A stretch of 5,756 nt of DNA, from the NCBI GenBank assembly GCA_023264135.1, contig JALQSZ010000105.1, positions 1 through 5,756 on the forward strand, given 5' to 3'. The notes beneath the pieces were generated by a model that was not told the origin of the DNA, made no database searches, and was given only the letters and a program-made list of their open reading frames with translations. The DNA is from Acidimicrobiales bacterium (GTDB lineage Bacteria; Actinomycetota; Acidimicrobiia; Acidimicrobiales; Acidimicrobilacustridaceae). The position numbers and the translations under genes are program-made. Positions 1-5,058 of this stretch are shown piece after piece (the stretch's first letter is position 1; each line of letters starts with the position of its first letter).

Positions 1-38
1 GCGAGTTCGAACTGGCCTGATCTCGGCCACCGGCGAGG

Positions 39-54
39 CGGGACCAAGGTCCCG
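39..54. repeat. Perfect short inverted repeat, GC-rich
   Basis: CGGGACC and GGTCCCG form a perfect 7-bp inverted repeat around AA (effectively a 6-bp stem with a 4-base loop). No T-run follows on either strand, so it is not a convincing intrinsic terminator. It could be the remnant of a terminator for a gene ending just left of the window, or a protein-binding site. Only the symmetry is directly visible. Confidence 0.4.
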
Positions 55-99
55 AATGGCGAAATTCGGACTCGCCCAATGCGACGAGCAGGCCGAACC

Positions 100-127
100 A
101 TGACAAACTGACGGTTCGTCAGATTCT
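100..127 (+). promoter_or_regulatory. Possible promoter of the amidohydrolase gene
   Basis: ATGACA (100-105) matches five of six bases of the TTGACA -35 consensus. Sixteen bases on, GATTCT (122-127) keeps the A at position 2 and the T at position 6 of the actinobacterial TANNNT -10 box. A start of transcription near 134 would give a leader of about 26 bases with a good ribosome binding site. The -10 box is weak, so this is an inference supported mainly by the operator-like palindrome that fills the spacer. Confidence 0.3.
108..122. promoter_or_regulatory. Operator-like palindrome (TetR-type candidate)
   Basis: CTGACG-GTT-CGTCAG is a perfect 6+3+6 inverted repeat, and AA (105-106) pairs with TT (124-125) outside a single A/A mismatch. 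Its length, short spacer and place 38 bases upstream of the ATG resemble operators of TetR-family repressors, which are common regulators of lipid and xenobiotic genes in Actinobacteria. It lies in the spacer between the proposed -35 and -10 boxes, where a bound dimer would block RNA polymerase. The symmetry is seen directly; the regulator family is inferred, and no regulator gene is present in the window. Confidence 0.55.
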
Positions 128-148
128 CGGCACCTGCCGGGGACGCTC

Positions 149-159
149 AGGAGGCCTCC
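149..159 (+). promoter_or_regulatory. Strong ribosome binding site inside a palindrome
   Basis: AGGAGG at 149-154 sits five bases before the ATG at 160 and fixes the start of the amidohydrolase. The five spacer bases are CCTCC, the exact complement of GGAGG, so 150-159 reads as the perfect 10-base palindrome GGAGGCCTCC. With no loop it cannot easily fold on itself, but the CCTCC copies the anti-Shine-Dalgarno sequence of 16S rRNA. Confidence 0.8.
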
Positions 160-1368
160 ATGGAAATCCCTCGCATCATCTCGGTCGATGACCACGTCGT
201 CGAACCTCCCGATTTGTGGTCGGCTCGGCTTCCTGAGAAGTACCGCGACCGCGGGCCGCGCATTGAACGCCACAAGGTGTCGATGACCATCACGGGTGGC
301 TACGGCTTTACGGTCGACGATCCCAACGGCACCGATTGCGATGTTTGGTACTACGACGATCTTGTCTATCCGTTCACGCGACTTTCGGCAGCCGTTGGCG
401 CCGACGTTGTGCAGAACGAACCGTGCACCTTCGACGACATCCTCGTCGGTTGCTATGACCAGACTCAACGCCTTGCCGACATGGACGCAAACCATGTCGA
501 AGCGTCCATTTGTTTCCCGAACATCCTTCCCCGCTTTTGTGGTCAGGCATTCCTTGAGCGCGAAGACAAGGAACTCGCGCTGCTTTGCGTGCAGGTCTAC
601 AACGACTGGATGATCGACGAATGGTGTGCTGGTGCTGGTTACGGCCGATTGATTCCGCTCACGATGATTCCGCTGTGGGATGTCGACCTGGCTGTTGCTG
701 AGGTCAAGCGTTGTGCGGCCAAGGGCAGCCACAACATCACGTTCTCAGAAAACCCCGTTCCGCTCGGCCTGCCGTCATTGCATTCGGGCCACTGGGACAA
801 GTTGTTTGCAGCGTGTGTTGAAACCGACACGGTGATCAACATGCACATCGGTTCGTCTTCGAAAATGCCGTCGACCGCTCCCGATGCGCCGTTCATCATT
901 TCGTCGACCCTGACGTTCCAGAACGCAATGGGTTCGCTACTCGATTACGTCTTCGGTGGCGTCTTTGAACGATTCCCAGAACTGCGCGTTGCGTACTCCG
1001 AAGGTCAGGCCGGCTGGCTTCCGTACATTCTTGAGCGTTCCGACAAGTTGTGGGAAGAGCGTCTGCTCGACACCACCGGTTTCGGTTCGAAGCTGAAGCA
1101 ACCGCCGTCGACCTACATGAAGCAGAACGTTTGGTACTGCATCTTCGACGACGAAACCGCAATGGCGAACCGCGATGTCATCGGTATCGATCGCCTCACC
1201 TTCGAGGTCGACTATCCCCACGCCGATTCCACGTTCCCTCACACCAAGGAAATCGCGGAGCGCATGGCGGCGAAGGCCGGTCTCAACGAGTATGAAGCAC
1301 ACCGCTTCTTCCGTGGAAATGCGATCGAGCTGTACAAACTCGACAAGTACTACGGCATCACGAAGTAG
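160..1368 (+). CDS. Amidohydrolase family protein (amidohydrolase 2, metal-dependent TIM barrel)
   Basis: This is a 402-residue cytoplasmic enzyme of the amidohydrolase 2 group (PF04909 type), which includes hydrolases and ACMSD-like non-oxidative decarboxylases. Visible signatures are SVDDHVVEPPDLW (8-20), with D10, H12 and E15 in place of the usual HxH; ENPVPLGLPS (197-206); the likely metal ligand H229 in NMHIGSSS; EGQAGWLPYILERSD (281-295); the late acidic motif EVDYPHADSTFP (349-360), with D351 and H354; and the C-terminal FFRGNAIELY (383-392). There is no signal peptide, and the length is normal for the family. The start is set by AGGAGG five bases upstream. The gene probably has its own promoter with an operator-like palindrome and ends at a strong hairpin, so it may be regulated separately from the three catabolic genes that follow on the same strand. 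The family is secure. The substrate, and the choice between hydrolysis and decarboxylation, cannot be told. Confidence 0.9.
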   Translation: MEIPRIISVDDHVVEPPDLWSARLPEKYRDRGPRIERHKVSMTITGGYGFTVDDPNGTDCDVWYYDDLVYPFTRLSAAVGADVVQNEPCTFDDILVGCYDQTQRLADMDANHVEASICFPNILPRFCGQAFLEREDKELALLCVQVYNDWMIDEWCAGAGYGRLIPLTMIPLWDVDLAVAEVKRCAAKGSHNITFSENPVPLGLPSLHSGHWDKLFAACVETDTVINMHIGSSSKMPSTAPDAPFIISSTLTFQNAMGSLLDYVFGGVFERFPELRVAYSEGQAGWLPYILERSDKLWEERLLDTTGFGSKLKQPPSTYMKQNVWYCIFDDETAMANRDVIGIDRLTFEVDYPHADSTFPHTKEIAERMAAKAGLNEYEAHRFFRGNAIELYKLDKYYGITK

Positions 1369-1390
1369 GCCTTGGAGTAACAGTGTTTTT

Positions 1391-1430
1391 AAGGACCCGG
1401 GTCATCTGTGGCCCGGGTCCTTCCCGTTTT
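1391..1430 (+). terminator. Intrinsic terminator-like hairpin after the amidohydrolase gene
   Basis: AAGGACCCGGG (1391-1401) and CCCGGGTCCTT (1412-1422) form a perfect 11-bp stem. Two further pairs (T-G, C-G) can close a 6-base loop. The 3' side continues CCCGTTTT (1423-1430), a short and interrupted T-run. It lies 22 bases after the stop codon. The stem is strong and the T-run mediocre, as is common in actinobacterial terminators. It separates the amidohydrolase transcript from the SDR unit. Confidence 0.75.
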
Positions 1431-1456
1431 CCTGTCGAACTCCCAAGCGGATGTAG

Positions 1457-1482
1457 AGCGGCCACGGGGTCGCCGCTAGCCT
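1457..1482 (+). promoter_or_regulatory. Candidate promoter region of the SDR-LLM-ligase unit
   Basis: TAGCCT (1477-1482) is a possible actinobacterial -10 element about 34 bases before the ATG at 1517. The only -35-like sequence at a 17-base spacing is TAGAGC (1454-1459), which is poor. The inverted repeat AGCGGC (1457-1462) / GCCGCT (1472-1477) lies directly upstream of the -10 and could be an operator. A promoter is expected here because a terminator precedes it, but the exact boxes are uncertain. Confidence 0.3.
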
Positions 1483-1506
1483 TCGGCATCGTTGATTCGT
1501 ATTGAT

Positions 1507-1513
1507 GGGGGAG
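1507..1513 (+). promoter_or_regulatory. Ribosome binding site that selects the ATG at 1517
   Basis: GGGGGAG lies three bases before ATG 1517. The spacing is short, but no purine-rich site precedes the in-frame TTG at 1502 or ATG at 1505. This favours a protein beginning MSDKRLLDR, which also fits the short N-terminus before the first strand of the Rossmann fold. Confidence 0.6.
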
Positions 1514-1516
1514 CAG

Positions 1517-2320
1517 ATGTCTGACAAGCGATTGCTTGATCGAGTAGCGGTCATCACTGGTGCTGGAGACGGAATTGGCAGGGGCATCGCTCGCCGTTTC
1601 GCGCAAGAAGGCGCTCGCATCGTGGTTGCTGAAATCAATGGCGAAACTGGTCCGATGGTGGCGCAGGAACTTCAGGACGATTTCGGTGTCGAGGCGTTCT
1701 ACTTGCACACCGACGCCACCAAAGAAGAAGACAATCGCCGCATGGTTCAAGAAGCGGTTGCGCGTTGGGGCACCATCGACATCCTTGTGAACAACGCGTG
1801 GGGTGGCGACAAAGCTGGCCTTCAGCGCGTCGACAAGATGCCAGACGACGCAATGGATCACGCGTGGCACATGAACGTGATGGGTCCGCTGTGGGCGATG
1901 AAGGAATCGTTCCCTCACATGCGTGCGCAGGGCAAAGGTCGCATCATCAATATCTGTTCATTGAACGGTGTGAACGCCCATATGGGAAGCGTTCACTACA
2001 ACTCGACCAAAGAAGCGCTGCGTTCAGTCACGCGAACCGCTGCACGCGAATGGGCAGGCTTCGGCATTACCGCCAACGTGATTTGCCCAGGGGCGAAGAC
2101 CGCAGCATTCCGAATGTTTGAGCAAATGGCTCCACAGGTCGCTGCGGAATCAGAAGCCGCGAATCCAATGGGGCATCTCGGCGATCCCGAAACCGAAATC
2201 GCTCCAGTTGCGTTCTTCCTCGCGAGTGATGACTCTTCGTACATCACCGGCAACACATTGTTCGCCGATGGTGGAAGCCACATCAATGGTGCGGTGTGGG
2301 TGCCGGACCTCAGCGACTGA
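1517..2320 (+). CDS. Short-chain dehydrogenase/reductase (SDR), NAD(P)-dependent
   Basis: This is a 267-residue classical SDR (usual length about 250), a cytoplasmic oxidoreductase that interconverts alcohols and ketones. The fold landmarks appear in order: TGAGDGIG (14-21) binds the cofactor; E39 at the end of the second strand suggests NAD(H) over NADP(H); D66 contacts adenine; NNAW (92-95) replaces the canonical NNAG; N120, S148, Y161 and K165 form the catalytic tetrad (YNSTK, 161-165); PG follows at 191-192. The segment ICSLNGVNAHMGS (146-158) is distinctive of an actinobacterial subgroup as I know it. The C-terminus GNTLFADGG (245-253) is normal for SDRs, with a tail of about 14 residues. 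It is the first gene of a tight unit with an F420-type oxidoreductase (54-base gap) and an acyl-CoA synthetase, so a hydroxyacyl-CoA or sterol-like alcohol is a plausible substrate, but this is inference. Longer starts at 1502 and 1505 are less likely. Confidence 0.92.
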   Translation: MSDKRLLDRVAVITGAGDGIGRGIARRFAQEGARIVVAEINGETGPMVAQELQDDFGVEAFYLHTDATKEEDNRRMVQEAVARWGTIDILVNNAWGGDKAGLQRVDKMPDDAMDHAWHMNVMGPLWAMKESFPHMRAQGKGRIINICSLNGVNAHMGSVHYNSTKEALRSVTRTAAREWAGFGITANVICPGAKTAAFRMFEQMAPQVAAESEAANPMGHLGDPETEIAPVAFFLASDDSSYITGNTLFADGGSHINGAVWVPDLSD

Positions 2321-2346
2321 GTTCTTTCTTTTTATTTCGAACGAGC

Positions 2347-2378
2347 GACGCAAACGCGTCATGAAAGGTGCATCATGA
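2347..2378 (+). promoter_or_regulatory. Hairpin, ribosome binding site and tiny overlapping ORF before the LLM gene
   Basis: GACGC (2347-2351) and GCGTC (2356-2360) make a 5-bp stem with an AAAC loop. Directly after it, GAAAGGTG (2363-2370) provides a ribosome binding site for the ATG at 2375. An ATG at 2361 opens a five-codon frame (MKGAS) whose TGA at 2376-2378 overlaps the LLM start as ATGA. The binding site is convincing. A function for the mini-ORF, which has no binding site of its own, is speculative. Confidence 0.45.
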
Positions 2379-3385
2379 AAATCGGACTCGTATGGGGTTA
2401 CTGGCCGGCGCAGCCGCCAAAGGATTTCGTTGAAATCACGCAGGAAGCGGAAAAGGTCGGATTCAATTCGGTCTGGACCGCCGAATCGTGGGGTTCCGAT
2501 GCATTCACGCCGCTTACGTGGCTTGCGGCTAACACCTCGAAGATCAAACTCGGTACCGGTGTTGTGCAGTTGTCCGCGCGTACGCCTGTCGCAACGGCGA
2601 TGGCAGCGATGACACTTGATCATCTTTCCAACGGCCGCATGATCCTCGGTCTTGGCGTGTCTGGCCCACAGGTTGTCGAAGGTTGGTACGGACGCCCCTC
2701 GAATAAGCCACTTGCTCGCACTCGTGAATACGTCGAAATCATTCGCAAGGCACTTCGTCGCGAGGGTCCGCTCGAAAACGACGGCGAGTTCTATCCGATG
2801 CCGTATCGCGGTGAAGGTTCGGTTGGTCTCGGCAAGCCGCTCAAGATCATGACTCACCCATTGCGTTCGGAAATTCCGATTTATCTCGGCGCTGAAGGGC
2901 CGAAGAACGTCACGCAAACGGCGGAGATCGCCGATGGTTGGCTTCCGTTGTATTACTCGCCGTTCCGTCAAGACGTGTACGCCGAACAACTTGCGTCTGC
3001 CAAAGAAGGCTTTGGCATTAGCTCACTGGTGACATTCAACGTGACTGACGATGTTGCGACGGGTCTGTGGCCGGTGAAGGCAACGCTTGGCTTCTATATC
3101 GGTGGCATGGGAGCCAAGGGGCAGAACTACCACACAAAACTCATGGCCCGTATGGGTTTCGAAGAAGAGGCCTACAAGATTCAGGACCTCTTCTTTGAAG
3201 GCAAGCGTGAAGAAGCGATCGCCGCCGTGCCCGACGACTTCGCCGATGAAATTTCACTCGTTGGTCCCGCTTCACGCATTAAGGAACGACTTGAACACTG
3301 GCGCAATTCTCCGATCACGGAATTGTTGATTTCTGCTCGGAGCCCTGAAGCGCTTCGTCAAGCCGCAGAACTTGTCAACGGCTGA
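2375..3385 (+). CDS. LLM class F420-dependent oxidoreductase (luciferase-like)
   Basis: This 336-residue protein has the bacterial luciferase-like TIM barrel (PF00296 type), in the branch that uses deazaflavin F420 rather than FMN. Visible landmarks are the N-terminal strand MKIGLVWGYW (1-10); VWTAESWG (33-40); LGTGVVQLSARTPVATAMAA (59-78), which lines the cofactor pocket in this family; DHLSNGRMILGLGVSGPQV (82-100) with EGWYG (102-106); LGAEGPKNVTQTAEIADGW (171-189); and YIGGMGAKGQNYH (241-253). The last motif recalls the Mycobacterium tuberculosis Rv3520c-like group. Length is normal and there is no signal peptide. F420 enzymes of this kind transfer hydride to or from alcohols, aldehydes, enones and sugars, so the exact reaction is open. 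The gene lies between an SDR and an acyl-CoA synthetase on one strand, which suggests a shared catabolic pathway. Cofactor assignment comes from family resemblance, not from a diagnostic residue. Confidence 0.9.
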   Translation: MKIGLVWGYWPAQPPKDFVEITQEAEKVGFNSVWTAESWGSDAFTPLTWLAANTSKIKLGTGVVQLSARTPVATAMAAMTLDHLSNGRMILGLGVSGPQVVEGWYGRPSNKPLARTREYVEIIRKALRREGPLENDGEFYPMPYRGEGSVGLGKPLKIMTHPLRSEIPIYLGAEGPKNVTQTAEIADGWLPLYYSPFRQDVYAEQLASAKEGFGISSLVTFNVTDDVATGLWPVKATLGFYIGGMGAKGQNYHTKLMARMGFEEEAYKIQDLFFEGKREEAIAAVPDDFADEISLVGPASRIKERLEHWRNSPITELLISARSPEALRQAAELVNG

Positions 3386-3438
3386 GTTCGTTTCGTCCTA
3401 CGTTTTCCTTTTCCTCATTCCCCCTACACCACAGTTTT
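3386..3438 (+). other. Pyrimidine-rich, G-poor intergenic leader
   Basis: Between the LLM stop and the ligase ribosome binding site, 42 of 53 bases are pyrimidines and only five are G. A shorter T-rich tract follows the SDR stop (2321-2339), and both begin with the same CTGAGTTC around the stop codon. Such tracts resemble Rho-loading sites or unstructured leaders that keep the next start accessible. No promoter boxes are evident. Confidence 0.35.
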
Positions 3439-3439
3439 C

Positions 3440-3443
3440 GGAG
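3440..3443 (+). promoter_or_regulatory. Ribosome binding site of the acyl-CoA synthetase gene
   Basis: GGAG lies five bases before the ATG at 3449. The in-frame TTG at 3446 is only two bases from this site and is therefore rejected as the start, giving a 527-residue protein beginning MSSYNLGDL. Confidence 0.65.
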
Positions 3444-3448
3444 CATTG

Positions 3449-5032
3449 ATGTCCTCGTACAACCTCGGCGATCTGATTGAACTCGTCGCTGCTGCAAACC
3501 CTGATCGCCTCGCCATCGTTGGTGGCGGTACTCGATACACGTTCGGTGAATTCGATAAGCGCACCAACCAGGTCGCGCAGATGCTCATCGGATTGGGTTG
3601 TGAACCGGGATCAAAAGTCGCGGTGTACGCATGGAACCGAGTCGAGTGGGCGGAACTGTTCTTCGGTTCGTTCAAGGCGCGCGTTATTCCGATCAACGTG
3701 AACTATCGCTATGTCGCACACGAACTCGAGTACTTGTTCGACAATTCCGATAGCGAAGTAGTGGTGTTTGAACGTGGATTCGCTCCGGTCATCGACGAGA
3801 TTCGCCCCAAGCTCACGAAAGTTCGCGAGTTCGTTGTCATCGAGGACGGCACCGATCATCCAACGCCGTGGGCGAAGTCATACGAGGAACTGGTTTCGGC
3901 ACAGTCCGACTCGACATTTACCAATGGTCGAACCGGTGATGATCTGTACTTCCTCTACACCGGTGGCACGACGGGTATGCCCAAGGGCGTGATGTGGCGC
4001 CATGAAGACATCTTCTTTGCTGCGCTCAGTAGCGCTCTCGGCGCGCCGCTCACTTCGCCCGAAGAAATCGGCCAACGTTCGTTGCCAGTGGAGTTTGCAC
4101 TTCCCAGTTTGATCATCGCTCCGCTCATGCATGGTGCTGCGCAATGGGGCATGTGCAACATGCTGTTCGCCGGTGGGCCGGTGGTTCTGTACACCGGACA
4201 TGGTTTCGATGCGCACGAGATTTGGTCAATCGCTGAGCGGGAAAAGTGCATGGGCATCACGTTGGTGGGCGATGCCATGGGCCGACCGCTGGCCGATGCG
4301 CTTGTCGATGGAAAGCAGACCTGGGATCTTTCGTGCGTCTTCCGCATCGGGTCAGGTGGTGGCGTGTTTTCGCCGGCCGTGCAACAAGCGCTGAAAGATG
4401 CACTGCCTCACATCACGGTGATGGACAGTTACGGCGCATCGGAAACCGGCGCCGGCGGCATGTCGGCCGAAGGCGGCGCGCGTCGCTTCATGGTTTCATC
4501 CGAGTTGCAGGTGCTCGATGAAAATCTCGTTCCCATTCCTGCGGGTTCGGAGCAGATCGGTCAGCTGGCTCGAACTGGTCATATCCCGATGGGGTATTAC
4601 AAGGACGAAGAAAAGACCGCCAAAACCTTCCCGACCGATGCAAACGGTCAGCGTTGGTCAGTGCCAGGCGATTCGGCGTCTGTCGACGCCGACGGCATCG
4701 TGACATTGCTTGGTCGTGGTTCACAGTGCATCAACACCGGTGGCGAAAAGGTGTATCCGGAAGAAGTTGAAGAAGCGCTGAAGGAACATCCCGGCGTGTA
4801 CGACGCACTCGTTGTCGGCGTTCCTGATGAACGCTGGGGCGAACGCGTCGTTGCAGTCGTGCAGCCTCGTGAAGGTCAGCAACCTTCGCTCGATGAGTTG
4901 TCGACGCATTGTCGCAATTTCGTTGCGGGTTACAAAGTGCCGCGAGCAATCACCTACGTCGATCAGGTCAAGCGATCACCTTCGGGCAAAGCTGACTATC
5001 GCTGGGCGAAAGAAACCGCGCTCGCCGACTAA
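3449..5032 (+). CDS. Acyl-CoA synthetase, FadD19-like (AMP-binding, adenylate-forming)
   Basis: This 527-residue ANL-superfamily ligase activates a carboxylic acid with ATP to an acyl-adenylate, then to the CoA thioester. The core motifs are intact: the P-loop YTGGTTGMPKG (170-180) followed by VMWRHEDIF (181-189); YGASETG (328-334), the adenine-binding A5 motif; VPGD (405-408), with the ribose-contacting aspartate; GRGSQCINTGGEKVYPEEV (422-440), the A8 hinge; and the A10 motif SPSGKADY (510-517), with catalytic K514. The N-terminus YNLGDLIEL, the MWRHED and GDAMGRPL (274-281) segments and the ending KRSPSGKADYRWAKE match, from memory, the mycobacterial FadD19/FadD17 type. FadD19 activates steroid side chains (C24 acids). 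The gene ends a three-gene unit, 63 bases after the LLM oxidoreductase, and would supply the CoA thioester that the neighbours modify. A medium- or long-chain, branched or aromatic acid is an equally possible substrate. No truncation or frameshift is seen. Confidence 0.92.
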   Translation: MSSYNLGDLIELVAAANPDRLAIVGGGTRYTFGEFDKRTNQVAQMLIGLGCEPGSKVAVYAWNRVEWAELFFGSFKARVIPINVNYRYVAHELEYLFDNSDSEVVVFERGFAPVIDEIRPKLTKVREFVVIEDGTDHPTPWAKSYEELVSAQSDSTFTNGRTGDDLYFLYTGGTTGMPKGVMWRHEDIFFAALSSALGAPLTSPEEIGQRSLPVEFALPSLIIAPLMHGAAQWGMCNMLFAGGPVVLYTGHGFDAHEIWSIAEREKCMGITLVGDAMGRPLADALVDGKQTWDLSCVFRIGSGGGVFSPAVQQALKDALPHITVMDSYGASETGAGGMSAEGGARRFMVSSELQVLDENLVPIPAGSEQIGQLARTGHIPMGYYKDEEKTAKTFPTDANGQRWSVPGDSASVDADGIVTLLGRGSQCINTGGEKVYPEEVEEALKEHPGVYDALVVGVPDERWGERVVAVVQPREGQQPSLDELSTHCRNFVAGYKVPRAITYVDQVKRSPSGKADYRWAKETALAD

Positions 5033-5058
5033 GCCTCAGACTGTGCCATCGTTGAGGC
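5033..5058 (+). repeat. Inverted repeat between ligase stop and hydrolase start
   Basis: GCCTCA (5033-5038) begins directly after the TAA and pairs perfectly with TGAGGC (5053-5058), which ends directly before the ATG at 5059; the loop is 14 bases. No T-run follows, so it is a weak terminator candidate at best. The 3' arm contains GAGG, the only purine-rich stretch near ATG 5059, but at a one-base spacing that is too short to work well. Confidence 0.4.

Noticed and set aside
1..159. Possible end of an upstream gene, or a divergent minus-strand gene starting at 101
   Set aside because: All three plus frames hit a stop by position 111, and none of the short peptides is recognisable. The minus frame from 101 has no ribosome binding site and does not resemble a TetR or other known N-terminus.
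1502..1516. Longer SDR start at TTG 1502 or ATG 1505
   Set aside because: Neither has a ribosome binding site; GGGGGAG lies just before ATG 1517.
1358..1918. 186-codon minus-strand open frame across the terminator and the SDR start
   Set aside because: It overlaps the SDR Rossmann-fold coding region and the terminator hairpin, and has no recognisable domain.
2150..2989. 279-codon open frame on the minus strand opposite the SDR and LLM genes
   Set aside because: It is antisense to two well-supported genes, is rich in Arg and His as expected of a shadow frame, and shows no family motif.
3446..3448. TTG start for the acyl-CoA synthetase
   Set aside because: It is too close to the GGAG site; ATG 3449 has a five-base spacing.
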